Source: UBA4877 sp002399285 (GTDB lineage Bacteria > Bacillota > Thermoanaerobacteria > Thermoanaerobacterales > UBA4877). Taken from it: DNA of 27,594 bases. A model generated the notes under the pieces. That model was not told the DNA's origin. It did not search any database and saw nothing but the letters and a program-made list of their open reading frames with translations. Location: the NCBI GenBank assembly GCA_036771835.1, contig DAIPGN010000021.1:1-27594 (forward strand), read 5' to 3'. Positions within the stretch are counted from its first letter, which is position 1. The number at the start of each line of letters is the position of its first letter. The translations under genes and the position numbers were made by a program. Shown here in pieces: positions 5,284 to 13,732 of the stretch.

Positions 5284-6672
5284 ATGAAAAAGACGATGGG
5301 TCTATGGGATATAGTTTTGATGAACGTGACGGCAATAATCGGCCTGAGATGGCTGCCGATCGCAGCGAGTTACGGCCCGTCGGCCGTTATATTCTGGATA
5401 TTTGCCGCAGCCATGTTTTTCATTCCATCCGGGCTTGTATCCGCGGAGCTTGCGGCGGCCTGGCCTGAGGAGGGCGGCCTGTATGTGTGGGCCGAGAGGG
5501 CGTACGGAGAAAAATGGGGCTTTATTACGTCGTGGTTTTACTGGACAAATAATTTGTTTTATTATCCCTCTTTACTTACATTTATCGCGGTCACCGGTTC
5601 CTATTTGATCAATCCCGATTTACAGAATAATAAGCTTTACATTTCGGCTGTCATACTGATAATTTTTTGGGGTGTCACGCTGCTTAATCTTAACGGTATG
5701 AACATCAGCAAGTGGCTTTCAGATTTAAGTGGCATATTCGGGACCATACTTCCCGGGTTAGTCCTGATAATACTGTCTTTTGTGGCCGTATTTGTTTGGA
5801 AAAAGCCGATGCCGGTAAGATATTCCCTGCCAAATATGATGCCTAACTTTGGATCAATGGCAAACGTGTCATTTTTATCAACGATAATGTTCGCAATGGC
5901 CGGTATGGAATTGACTCCCACACTGGCGGGCGAGACTAAAAACCCGCAAAGGACGTTTCCCTTGGCTATGTTCATATCGGGAGCTATCATATCTGTCATC
6001 TATATCGTGGGGACCATGTCGATCACGTTCATGGTTTCTCCCGATAAAATCGGTGCGGCAAGCGGAATAATGCAGGCTATCGAAGTGATCGGCAGAGAAC
6101 TTGATTTGCCCGCTTTAGTTCCTGCGATAGTGATCATGCTCTTTATAGGAAATCTTGGAGGGGTCAGCGTTTGGTCCGTGGGACCGATAAAAATGTTTTT
6201 TGAAAGTACTAAAAGTGGAATCATGCCGGAGTATTTTACCAGACTGAATAAAGACGGGATGCCGCAGAACGCAATGATCATCCAGGCGTTATTGGTAAGT
6301 GCGATAGTGGTATTCACAAGCTTTTTGCCGTCGGTGGAAAATATATATGAGGTATTAGTAATGATGACGACCATTACATATTTTATTCCCTATTTATTTA
6401 TGTTTGGCGCATTTATTACTTTAAGAAGGAAATACAAAGATATAAAAAGGCCGTTTACCGTACCGGGCGGCATGGCGGGTGCTTATTTGGTGGCGGCATT
6501 GGGCTTCATATCGGTAATACTGGCTATAGTCCTTCCACTGATACCCTTGGCAGGCCTCGGCACAAGGGACATAGTGATCTATGAGTCGGAGGTTGCGGGA
6601 GGGCCGATCATATTCGGATTGATAGGCAATGCGATCTTTACACGCTATAAAAAGAGGAAAATTGCCGGCTAA
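5284..6672 (+). CDS. APC family amino-acid permease
   Basis: A 462-aa integral membrane protein with about 12 hydrophobic segments, the size of the amino acid/polyamine/organocation superfamily. The first helix carries AIIGLRWLPIAASYGPSAV in place of the classic GIGAGIF loop, a variant of the glutamate:GABA-antiporter-like APC branch. Next comes SAELAAAWPEEGGLYVWAERAYG, the conserved cytoplasmic loop after helix 2. GMELTPTLAGETKNPQRTFP in the middle is the typical helix 6-7 region. I chose ATG 5284 over 5233 because GAGGAAGGGA lies 5-14 nt upstream; the longer version has no RBS. The substrate cannot be told from sequence. It is the first clearly chromosomal gene right of the element. Confidence 0.88.
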   Translation: MKKTMGLWDIVLMNVTAIIGLRWLPIAASYGPSAVIFWIFAAAMFFIPSGLVSAELAAAWPEEGGLYVWAERAYGEKWGFITSWFYWTNNLFYYPSLLTFIAVTGSYLINPDLQNNKLYISAVILIIFWGVTLLNLNGMNISKWLSDLSGIFGTILPGLVLIILSFVAVFVWKKPMPVRYSLPNMMPNFGSMANVSFLSTIMFAMAGMELTPTLAGETKNPQRTFPLAMFISGAIISVIYIVGTMSITFMVSPDKIGAASGIMQAIEVIGRELDLPALVPAIVIMLFIGNLGGVSVWSVGPIKMFFESTKSGIMPEYFTRLNKDGMPQNAMIIQALLVSAIVVFTSFLPSVENIYEVLVMMTTITYFIPYLFMFGAFITLRRKYKDIKRPFTVPGGMAGAYLVAALGFISVILAIVLPLIPLAGLGTRDIVIYESEVAGGPIIFGLIGNAIFTRYKKRKIAG

Positions 6673-6710
6673 GATTTAAAAGGCCCAATGTCCCGCTTGT
6701 CCTCCATATG

Positions 6711-7223
6711 TCATTCATTCCCCAGGCTGTTCAGCAGATAGGGGTATATATCCTTTGCCTTGTTCTTCCACACCTTGCATATCTGTGCCGCCTGTTCCGA
6801 GGTAGGTACGTTTAGATTCAGCTCTATCAATACCATTTCGTTTTCTATCACCTTAAGATTGGCTATATACTGTTTATCGGATATCTTATAGAACTCTGCA
6901 AATATTTCCGTATCCCTTTTGAAGGATTCACGGTGTTGGGCGACATATTCGTCTATATCCCTCATGGTCGGTTTAGGCAGCCTGTTTGTAAACATATTTA
7001 AGATCTGCGTGCCTCTGAGGGTGATCTTATACATTTGGCTGATCTTCTCCACGTAAAGCCCTTCTATTAGTTCATTCAGGCTTTGTACAAATATGAAGTA
7101 GTTCATGTAGCCGCCGTTTTGAATTATCTCGGTCAGCTGATCCTGTGTAAGCGGTCTCTTTGCCCTGTTCAGCATATATAAAATGATGAGCTTGTTTTCG
7201 GCTATCTCGTGCATATTTGACAT
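6711..7223 (-). CDS. DUF4364 family winged-helix protein
   Basis: A 170-aa protein starting ENKLIILYMLNRAKRPLTQDQL, then a GGYMNYFIFVQSLNEL helix and a YKITLRGTQIL wing. This is the PadR/winged-helix-like N-terminal half of DUF4364, a conserved single-copy Clostridia protein of unknown role. The C-terminal half has the family's strand pair (QYIANLKVIENEMVLIELNLNVP) and an AxxICKVWKNKAKDIYPYLL helix. AGAGGTGAT lies 5 nt before the ATG. A TATAAT box (minus strand, 7241-7246) lies upstream with a poor -35. It converges with the permease. The 188-bp gap to flaG carries the divergent promoters. Confidence 0.9.
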   Translation of the reverse strand: MSNMHEIAENKLIILYMLNRAKRPLTQDQLTEIIQNGGYMNYFIFVQSLNELIEGLYVEKISQMYKITLRGTQILNMFTNRLPKPTMRDIDEYVAQHRESFKRDTEIFAEFYKISDKQYIANLKVIENEMVLIELNLNVPTSEQAAQICKVWKNKAKDIYPYLLNSLGNE

Positions 7224-7352
7224 GCTATCACCTCTTCTTTATTATATACTATATACAGCATTAGCGTAAGGATATAAAAGGGCTTCGCAGCGTACGATTT
7301 AGGCGTTTCTCCTTTTAAATAATTTTTTAAACAAAGAGTTTAAAAATAGATA

Positions 7353-7379
7353 TAAAATAAATAATGATTGGGCCGATAT
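7353..7379 (+). promoter_or_regulatory. Sigma-D (sigma-28) flagellar promoter
   Basis: TAAA (7353-7356), 15-nt spacer, GCCGATAT (7372-7379): an exact match to the Bacillus subtilis sigma-D consensus, 32 bp upstream of flaG. It makes flaG-fliD-fliS and the chaperone gene late-class flagellar genes. Confidence 0.9.
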
Positions 7380-7411
7380 ATATATTCAGAATGTTATAAG
7401 GGGTTGTTATT

Positions 7412-7771
7412 ATGGCTATAAGTATGGCTTGTGACGTTTCCATGATAAAAAATAATCCCGTTCAATTTAAAAATAAGCCTCTCAATGATGAGATGGCGGA
7501 TAATGCGGCCAATAAAAATATTTGTTGTGTGAAGAGGGAACTCGTCAGCGAGGATCAATACAAGAAGAATGTGGAAAAGGCGAGGGAAGAGCTGATCGGG
7601 CACAGCACCCATCTGGAATTTTCCGTGCACAAGTTTACCCATGAGATAATGGTCAAGGTAGTTGACGATGAGACCAATGAGGTTCTAAAGGAAATACCGC
7701 CGGAAAAAATTCTGGATCTGGTCGCCGAGATATGGAAGATCGCCGGCCTGGTCATGGATAACTATATATAG
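7412..7771 (+). CDS. flaG: FlaG family flagellar protein
   Basis: A 119-aa protein. The C-terminal 60 residues are the FlaG domain: LEFSVHKFTHEIMVKVVDDETNEVLKEIPPEKILDLVAEI. FlaG affects filament length and is often found before fliD. The N-terminal half is less conserved and has two Cys (NICCVKRE). AAGGGGTTG lies 8 nt before the ATG and a sigma-D promoter 32 bp upstream. It is followed 19 bp later by fliD, in the same operon. Confidence 0.9.
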   Translation: MAISMACDVSMIKNNPVQFKNKPLNDEMADNAANKNICCVKRELVSEDQYKKNVEKAREELIGHSTHLEFSVHKFTHEIMVKVVDDETNEVLKEIPPEKILDLVAEIWKIAGLVMDNYI

Positions 7772-7790
7772 TGAAGAGGGGGCTTTAAGT

Positions 7791-9275
7791 ATGAGCAGCA
7801 CATTGGATTCAATCAATTTTAACCGGATCAGCGGCCTGGCCTCCGGCATAGATTATGAAACCATAATCAAAAACCTTATGAAGGCGCAGAGCGCACCGCT
7901 GGACAGACTCAATCAGAATAAGACGCTCTTGCAGTGGAAACAGCAGGATTATACTGATCTGGCAAAGAAGATATATGCCTTTAAACAGAAAGTTTTCAAT
8001 ATGGAGCTTTCTTCCTCTTACAAGGCAAAAACCGTAAGCGTAAGCAACAATACCGTCGCAGGCGTAACGGCAGGCTCGTCTGCGGTCAACGGGACATATG
8101 CCATAAACGTATCGCAGCTGGCCTCGGCGGCTTATATGACCGGAACCGATGATTTGCCCAGTGCCTATAAATCAGACGGGACCGTGATGACGCTGGCTGA
8201 ACAGTTCGGTATAACCGACGAAACGGGTGAGTTCGCCATTTCAAATGGGACAAGCAGCAAAGATATTTCGGTGAATTTCTCTACCGACACCGTATTTACG
8301 CTGGCTTCCAAGATAAACAAGGCCGGCATTGGCGTGACGGCTTCATATGACGAAAATATACACCGCTTCTCCATAATGTCCAATACCACGGGGAGCTCGA
8401 ACGTGCTCAGTTATACCGACGCTTCCGTCGACACGAGCGACGGGGCAAAGGACTTTCTTAGCCAGATTATGAATCTTCCTGAGTCATCAACGGGAAAGGA
8501 TGCTGTCTTTGAATTCAACGGCGCCACGCTTACCCAGTCAAATAATTCATTTCAGATAAACGGTCTGAGTATCTCATTGAGCAGTACGGGCTCAACTACG
8601 TTAACGGTAAATGACGATAACGGTCATATATACGATCAGATCAAGAGTATATTAAACGACTATAACGACCTTATAGCCGAGATAAATTCAAAGATCTCGG
8701 AGAAAAAGGACAATGATTGTATGCCTCTGACAGACGATCAGAGGGAGCAGCTTTCAGATAAGCAGCAGGAGGAGTGGGAGGAAAAAGCAAAAGCCGGCCT
8801 TTTAAATAACGACTCCATACTGTCAAATCTGCTCACTTCCATGAGGAAATCCATATATTCGAAGGTAGACGGGGCGGATCCGGCATACGACAGGCTGACG
8901 GACTTAGGCGTCACGACGGGTCAGTGGTATGAGAACGGCAAGCTATACATAGACGATGATAAACTCAAGAATGCGGTCGAAAGCGACCCCGATGCAGCTA
9001 TAAGCCTCATGAAGAACATTATGAGCGGTCTGAATACGCAGATAGACGACGGCCTGAGCAAGATAAAAAAGAATTCGGGCGACTATCTTGGCACTGATCT
9101 ATATGATCAGAGTTACATGGCCAACCAGATAAGGGATCTAAACGACAGAATTTTAGATACGCAGGACAGACTCAAAGATATCGAGGATAGGTATTACAGC
9201 CAGTTTACACAAATGGAACAAATGATAAGCCAGATGAACGCACAGAGCGCGTGGCTTAGTCAACAGTTTCAATAA
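7791..9275 (+). CDS. fliD: Flagellar filament capping protein FliD
   Basis: A 494-aa hook-associated protein 2, the cap on which flagellin polymerises outside the cell. The N-terminus has the FliD_N pattern (ISGLASGIDYETIIKNLMKAQSAPLDRLNQ, with paired helix QWKQQDYTDLAKKIYAFKQ). The middle is Ser/Thr/Asn-rich with the hypervariable domain. The C-terminal FliD_C part runs from residue 240 and ends in the coiled coil RILDTQDRLKDIEDRYYSQF and QMEQMISQMNAQ. Length is typical for Firmicutes. GAGGGGG lies 7 nt before the ATG. There is no signal peptide, as expected for a type III-exported substrate. It is next to its likely export chaperone gene (fliT/flgN-like, two genes on). Confidence 0.95.
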   Translation: MSSTLDSINFNRISGLASGIDYETIIKNLMKAQSAPLDRLNQNKTLLQWKQQDYTDLAKKIYAFKQKVFNMELSSSYKAKTVSVSNNTVAGVTAGSSAVNGTYAINVSQLASAAYMTGTDDLPSAYKSDGTVMTLAEQFGITDETGEFAISNGTSSKDISVNFSTDTVFTLASKINKAGIGVTASYDENIHRFSIMSNTTGSSNVLSYTDASVDTSDGAKDFLSQIMNLPESSTGKDAVFEFNGATLTQSNNSFQINGLSISLSSTGSTTLTVNDDNGHIYDQIKSILNDYNDLIAEINSKISEKKDNDCMPLTDDQREQLSDKQQEEWEEKAKAGLLNNDSILSNLLTSMRKSIYSKVDGADPAYDRLTDLGVTTGQWYENGKLYIDDDKLKNAVESDPDAAISLMKNIMSGLNTQIDDGLSKIKKNSGDYLGTDLYDQSYMANQIRDLNDRILDTQDRLKDIEDRYYSQFTQMEQMISQMNAQSAWLSQQFQ

Positions 9276-9294
9276 CGGCCGATAGGGGGGCACC

Positions 9295-9657
9295 ATGCTT
9301 AATTATTACAATGAGTATATGAATAATTCGGTCATGACAGCCACGCCGCAAGAGTTGATATTAATGCTGTATGACGGATGTATAAAATTTATCAACAGGG
9401 CTGCTGCATCGATCGACAATATGGATTTTGAGGAATCCAATATGGACATATTGAAAGCGGAGAATATAATAACCGAACTTCGCTCAAGTTTGGATATGAG
9501 TTACAAGATATCAGAGGATCTGGATAAATTGTACGGCTTTTTTACAGATATGTTGGTACAGGCAAATATTTCAAAAGATAAAGAGAAGTTACTGCAGATA
9601 CTGCCGTTGATTAAAGATTTAAGAGGTACGTGGGCTGAGGCGCAAAAAAAGGTATGA
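9295..9657 (+). CDS. fliS: Flagellin export chaperone FliS
   Basis: A 120-aa all-helical protein with the FliS signature: NYYNEYMNNSVMTATPQELILMLYDGCIKFINRA, and a C-terminal LRGTWAEAQKK. FliS binds the C-terminus of flagellin in the cytoplasm and delivers it unfolded to the export gate. Its RBS GGGGGG lies 6 nt before the ATG. Its stop overlaps the open frame of the next gene. It belongs to the sigma-D operon. Confidence 0.95.
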   Translation: MLNYYNEYMNNSVMTATPQELILMLYDGCIKFINRAAASIDNMDFEESNMDILKAENIITELRSSLDMSYKISEDLDKLYGFFTDMLVQANISKDKEKLLQILPLIKDLRGTWAEAQKKV

Positions 9658-9683
9658 TTGGAGGAATACCGGTGGAGGGAAAT

Positions 9684-10052
9684 ATGACGACGGATACCAA
9701 GGCGGATCTGTTTGAGGAACTTTATTCGCTCTCGAAGAAACAGGAAGAAGCTATTGACAATTCAGATTTTGATTCGTTGACTGCCCTTATAGGAGAGAAA
9801 CAGAAAGTAATAAATAAAATAGACCTATTGAATGTGCAGGATGTCGTTGATAAGACTACGCATGCCACGGATGATCTGAGGGATCTGCAGAAAAAGATCA
9901 TGACCGTAGATGAAAGAAACCGGAACAAGCTTATGGATATGGCTGATATGCTGAATAAAAAAATCAGCCTGATAAAGACGGAAAAGCGTCAGATGAAGTC
10001 TTTATATGTAGACATGGGAGACAGGGGCAACTATCTTGATAAAAGGGGTTAG
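9684..10052 (+). CDS. FliT/FlgN-like flagellar chaperone
   Basis: A short helical protein (122 aa from ATG 9684). The pattern LFEELYSLSKKQEEAIDNSDFDSLTALIGEKQKVINKID, followed by a heptad-like helix to the end, matches FliT/FlgN-type export chaperones that sit behind fliS in Clostridia. The frame is open from ATG 9654 (overlapping fliS) and includes a GTG at 9672 behind GGAGGA and the ATG at 9684 behind GGAGGG. I give the ATG; the GTG is also plausible. The partner is probably FliD or another axial protein (inferred from gene order). The stop codon is within the loop of the operon's terminator. Confidence 0.75.
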   Translation: MTTDTKADLFEELYSLSKKQEEAIDNSDFDSLTALIGEKQKVINKIDLLNVQDVVDKTTHATDDLRDLQKKIMTVDERNRNKLMDMADMLNKKISLIKTEKRQMKSLYVDMGDRGNYLDKRG

Positions 10053-10066
10053 CCCCTTTTTTATTT
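10041..10066 (+). terminator. Rho-independent terminator of the flagellar operon
   Basis: AAAAGGGG-TTAG-CCCCTTTT, a perfect 8-bp stem followed by more T. The TAG in the loop is the stop of the chaperone gene. Confidence 0.9.
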
Positions 10067-10075
10067 TTACCGTCA

Positions 10076-10104
10076 TTGCCTGTCAATTAAATTTGTGCTA
10101 AACT
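10076..10104 (+). promoter_or_regulatory. Putative extended -10 sigma-A promoter
   Basis: TTGCCT, 17-nt spacer, TAAACT, with TG one base before the -10 (TGC-TAAACT). Located 34 bp before the 469-aa gene, just after the flagellar terminator, so that gene is separately expressed. Confidence 0.6.
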
Positions 10105-10137
10105 AAAGACAAAATCTGCTGCAGGGGTGTTTGCAAC

Positions 10138-11547
10138 ATGAAGGAAAAAAATAAAGACAAAAAATTTAATGAGTATTTCGCGGAGGACATATCGGCTGCA
10201 AATAACGTAAATAGAAAATTTATCGGTGCGGTCGATGTTGTCGCCTCGGTAGAACTATTTGAGGAATATGTATATGCCAAGCGCAATTTGAGGGTATTGG
10301 AAAATGTCCGTATGGAAGATGAGCTTACCGATAGGTTTTTATATATCGACGATATAGTAATGAATTTTAAACATATCTTGAACATGGAAGGCGCACTGAA
10401 GAGCAAAAAAATATATGAACTTTACCAGATAAAGAGGACACTGCTCAATTACTATGAGGAATACAGGTTCTTATCCGCGTATTCCAATCATATATTCCGC
10501 CTGTATTCGTATTGGTGCAATAAAAATGACCGCTATCGGCATAAGTATGATCTAAAGATGTTTTACAGCGGCCTTTATAATTCGCTCAGGAACAGGGAAG
10601 GAAAAACAATAAAGAGTATGCAGCGGGAGATTTTATCTGTCATTCCAACGAGGGTGACTAAAGACTTTTTCCTGAGTTATATACAGGATTCCCTGTCGGG
10701 CAGGATAGAAGAGGATCCCGACGGGGTGTTGGAGGAAATATCGGATATATATGGTATAGTAAACGAAGATTATTATGAGGGCGAGAGTTTATCGGGCAAT
10801 CCGAACTTCGAGCGCCTTAAGGCATATGCCGGGAATGATTATAGAAGGATGACCGGCAGGAAATTGCGCAGATACTGTAAGGAATTGAATCATTTTACGC
10901 TTATACTGAACACGGTCTGTGAAGTAATATGGCCGTATATAATGGCGTTAAATCGGATCATGATAATTTTGCTTGATTTCGATATGGATTATGCGGCGCT
11001 TATTGAGCTGGAGCCGCTCGTGTACACTTCACACAGATATGTCGTGGATCTGGATGATAAACAGCAGGATACGGAGGGAAAAGCTATTCTTCATGAGATA
11101 AGACCGGCCGCGCGCAAATGGTATGACATACTGAAAAGATACTCCCTTAAAATCGAGAACATGAGCAATTCGGAACTGGAGGAGGGGGATTTCTTCACGG
11201 ATGAGTTGGTCGACTTTATCAACTATTTTTATTATCTTAACATAGTCGCGTTAGAAAACGAGGATCTTAATGCCGGCGATTATTATGACGTAACGTCGGA
11301 TGATCTTTATGACGTTCTGGACAGTATAATACGGGACGTTGATGTGAAGCTGGACATATTAAAGCCTGACGAAAAGAAGATAATGATAAGCGACGTGATG
11401 TCAAGCGTTGCTCCCGATTTTAGCAGCCTGAGCGATTTTGTGAGCTTTGTAAAAAAATCTATAGAGTTTGATACAAACGATGCTGAGAAAGCCGTTGCCA
11501 TAAAAGGTATTAATAGTATTCTGGATCATTATAGATACCTTGATTGA
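10138..11547 (+). CDS. Protein of unknown function (469 aa, mainly helical)
   Basis: I do not recognise this protein. It has no signal peptide, no transmembrane segment longer than a short stretch (TVCEVIWPYIMALNRIMIILL, near residue 260, may be membrane- or core-buried), no Cys cluster and no P-loop. It is acidic, Tyr- and Asp-rich, and reads as long helices: YEEYRFLSAYSNHIFRLYSYW in the middle and a DYYDVTSDDLYDVLDSIIRDVD segment near the end. CAGGGGTG lies 8 nt before the ATG. It has its own promoter and sits between the flagellar operon and a membrane-protein/FtsH-like pair. Codon use looks like the neighbours', so it is probably native. A structural or scaffold role is possible, but nothing visible shows it. 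Confidence 0.85.
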   Translation: MKEKNKDKKFNEYFAEDISAANNVNRKFIGAVDVVASVELFEEYVYAKRNLRVLENVRMEDELTDRFLYIDDIVMNFKHILNMEGALKSKKIYELYQIKRTLLNYYEEYRFLSAYSNHIFRLYSYWCNKNDRYRHKYDLKMFYSGLYNSLRNREGKTIKSMQREILSVIPTRVTKDFFLSYIQDSLSGRIEEDPDGVLEEISDIYGIVNEDYYEGESLSGNPNFERLKAYAGNDYRRMTGRKLRRYCKELNHFTLILNTVCEVIWPYIMALNRIMIILLDFDMDYAALIELEPLVYTSHRYVVDLDDKQQDTEGKAILHEIRPAARKWYDILKRYSLKIENMSNSELEEGDFFTDELVDFINYFYYLNIVALENEDLNAGDYYDVTSDDLYDVLDSIIRDVDVKLDILKPDEKKIMISDVMSSVAPDFSSLSDFVSFVKKSIEFDTNDAEKAVAIKGINSILDHYRYLD

Positions 11548-11573
11548 AATAGTATATATGAATGTGATATAAT
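11544..11573 (+). promoter_or_regulatory. Putative sigma-A promoter of the anchor-protease pair
   Basis: TTGAAA, 18-nt spacer, TATAAT with TGA before it (extended -10). The -10 is 32 bp before the start at 11606. Confidence 0.7.
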
Positions 11574-11605
11574 CAACGTATATATTATCTCATGGGGAGG
11601 AAAAA

Positions 11606-12139
11606 ATGTTCAAGGGCATAAAGTTGTATGTGGTGGTTATTGTAGCGGTCGTATTGTTGGCTGCGCTCATGTTAGGCTTTAATCTTTATATGAAATATAC
11701 AGACAGCGGTCTTGAGAAGAACATCAAGGACATAGACGGCGTGAAATCTGTGAAAATAATCAAGGATAAAGTTTCTCAAAAGATATATGTCGGTATAGAG
11801 AAGGACACAGACCTTAAGAATTTGTACCTTGAAATGGAGAAGGAGATAAACAAGCAGTCTCCGCAGTCCGTAATCATCATTCAGGATGTAAAGGGCAAAT
11901 CCTATACAAAGTTGGAGAACGCATATGACGGGATTTCGTATTATTTATATGAATCAATGATCAAAGGGGATTTCCCCGAAATGATAAGCAGCATTCAGGA
12001 TAAGTTGAAATCAAGCGGGATAAATTATACAATTAAGGTTGATGAGAAGAATATCTATGTGACTATGTCTTATAGTGACAGTACGCTGTATAAGGTTATA
12101 AACTACTCACAGGCATTAAGGGGGGAACATAATGATTAG
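11606..12139 (+). CDS. Membrane-anchored protein of unknown function, partner of FtsH-like protease
   Basis: A 177-aa protein with one N-terminal transmembrane helix (residues 7-29, YVVVIVAVVLLAALMLGFN); the rest is most likely outside or at the membrane face. The remaining sequence has two similar alpha/beta halves: GVKSVKIIKDKVSQKIYVGI and SGINYTIKVDEKNIYVTMSY, each a strand-turn-strand, joined by a Glu/Lys-rich helix. The repeated DxxNIYV/KIYVG strands suggest an internal duplication. GGGGAGGAAAAA precedes the ATG. The stop overlaps the protease gene by 8 bp, so the two are translationally coupled and probably a complex. It may supply the outer-face part that the short protease lacks (inference). 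Confidence 0.8.
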   Translation: MFKGIKLYVVVIVAVVLLAALMLGFNLYMKYTDSGLEKNIKDIDGVKSVKIIKDKVSQKIYVGIEKDTDLKNLYLEMEKEINKQSPQSVIIIQDVKGKSYTKLENAYDGISYYLYESMIKGDFPEMISSIQDKLKSSGINYTIKVDEKNIYVTMSYSDSTLYKVINYSQALRGEHND

Positions 12140-13598
12140 GGAGGTATTGATAGGCTCTGCGGTAGCCGTAACTGTATTTCTAGCTATATTGGGTTTCGAT
12201 ATTACCCCTTTAATATTCATTGGGGCTATGCTGTTTATGCTTAACTATTTGCTGGACGGTAAGGTCGGCGGTAACCTCAAGACTGTAAATGATGTGGGTA
12301 CGGTTAAGTTTGAAGATATCGGGGGGCAGAACTCTGCCATCAGGGAATTGAAAGAAGCGCTGGATTTTATCATACATGATAAGGAGATCGAAAAGCTGGG
12401 TATAAGACCTCTCAAGGGAATACTGCTATGGGGACCTCCTGGAACTGGGAAGACGCTGCTGGCTAAGGCGGCGGCGTCATATACCGATTCGGCGTTTGTG
12501 GCTTCCTCGGGCAGTGAATTCATAGAGGTATATGCCGGAGTAGGTGCTCAAAGGGTAAGAAAGCTGTTCGAGTCGGCAAAGGCAGAAGCGGCCAGACAGG
12601 GGAAAAAGGGCGTTGTGGTCTTCATCGACGAGATCGAGATAATCGGCGTAAAGAGGGGAAGCAATGAGAGTCATATGGAGTATGATCAGACTTTAAATCA
12701 GCTTCTCGTAGAGATGGACGGGGCAAATCAGGAGGATGACATAAAGTTACTGGTGATCGCGGCGACCAACAGAATGGATATGCTGGACGAAGCGCTGCTG
12801 CGGCCCGGCCGTTTTGACAGACAGGTAAGGGTCGACCTGCCGGATAAAAAGGGAAGGCTTGAAATACTCAATATTCATACCAAGGGAAAGCCGCTGGCTC
12901 CCGATGTGGATCTGGAAGCCATAGCGCAGGATACGTTCGGGTTTTCCGGCGCGCATTTGGAGTCGCTGACAAATGAAGCGGCCATATTGGCGCTGCGTGA
13001 TAAATCGGAGATCATTATGCAAAAATATCTTACGGAAGCAGTCGATAAGGTCATCATGGGTGAAAAATTGGATAGAAAGCCGACGCCCGATGAACTTAAA
13101 CGGGTCGCCATACATGAGACCGGGCACGCCGTGGTCATTGAAACGCTTATGCCTGGCAGCGTGGCTAACGTCACCATTGCTCCCAGGGGCAATGCCCTCG
13201 GATTCGTAAGGCAGACGGAGAAAGATGATCATTATCTTTACACTAAGGAAGAACTGGAAAAGGAAATAAAGGTATGCCTTGGCGGAGCCATGGCCGAAGA
13301 AATTATATTGAGTGACAGAAGTACGGGTGCATCCAATGATTTCGAACAGGCAATAAAATATGCCAAGGATATCATATACTCGGGCATGTCGAAGCTGGGG
13401 ATAATCAGCAAGAACGATATACCGAAAAGAGATTTGAGCATGGCGGTATCGGAGATCATAAAGAATCTTGAAGAAGATGTGCACTGCATAATTGAAAGCA
13501 ACAGGGATGCAATTTTATACCTGTCCGATATAATTTTAAAGGAAGAGAGCATAACCGGGGACATGCTGAGAAATTCTTTAAAGAGCGTGGCCGCGTAA
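12132..13598 (+). CDS. Short FtsH-like AAA+ zinc metalloprotease 1
   Basis: A 488-aa membrane protease; normal FtsH is about 600-650 aa. Two hydrophobic N-terminal segments (residues 4-22 and 25-42) are separated by only a few residues, so the usual extracytoplasmic domain of about 70 residues is missing. The AAA core has Walker A GPPGTGKT (101-108), Walker B VVFIDE (162-167) and an SRH region ATNRMDMLDEALLRPGRFDR with two arginines. The M41 peptidase has HETGH (H328, E329, H332) and the third ligand D403 in GASNDFEQA. All catalytic residues are intact. The C-terminus lacks the long coiled tail of FtsH. The gene overlaps the membrane-anchored gene by 8 bp. Substrates probably differ from canonical FtsH. 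Confidence 0.9.
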   Translation: MIREVLIGSAVAVTVFLAILGFDITPLIFIGAMLFMLNYLLDGKVGGNLKTVNDVGTVKFEDIGGQNSAIRELKEALDFIIHDKEIEKLGIRPLKGILLWGPPGTGKTLLAKAAASYTDSAFVASSGSEFIEVYAGVGAQRVRKLFESAKAEAARQGKKGVVVFIDEIEIIGVKRGSNESHMEYDQTLNQLLVEMDGANQEDDIKLLVIAATNRMDMLDEALLRPGRFDRQVRVDLPDKKGRLEILNIHTKGKPLAPDVDLEAIAQDTFGFSGAHLESLTNEAAILALRDKSEIIMQKYLTEAVDKVIMGEKLDRKPTPDELKRVAIHETGHAVVIETLMPGSVANVTIAPRGNALGFVRQTEKDDHYLYTKEELEKEIKVCLGGAMAEEIILSDRSTGASNDFEQAIKYAKDIIYSGMSKLGIISKNDIPKRDLSMAVSEIIKNLEEDVHCIIESNRDAILYLSDIILKEESITGDMLRNSLKSVAA

Positions 13599-13615
13599 AT
13601 ATGTAAATGAATCAA

Positions 13616-13643
13616 TAAGGAGCGATTGAAATATCGCTCCTTA
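13616..13643 (+). terminator. Hairpin between convergent protease and mecA genes
   Basis: TAAGGAGCGAT-TGAAAT-ATCGCTCCTTA, a perfect 11-bp stem, 17 bp after the protease stop. There is no clear T-run, so it is a weak or transcript-end-stabilising terminator. Confidence 0.65.
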
Positions 13644-13732
13644 TATTGTATACAAACCGGCAGACTGCAAAGATGTGCAAGGCAAAGCGGCAGGCCTGAA
13701 CGATGCAAAATTAAGCAAGATAAGTTTTTAAT

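Noticed and set aside
9259..9285. GGCCGATAG before fliS as a second sigma-D promoter
   Set aside because: No TAAA at the right distance upstream (GTCA instead); it overlaps the end of fliD, so the -10 match is chance.
12747..13484. Minus-strand open frame of 245 codons in FtsH-like protease 1
   Set aside because: Fully antisense to conserved AAA/M41 motifs; no RBS.
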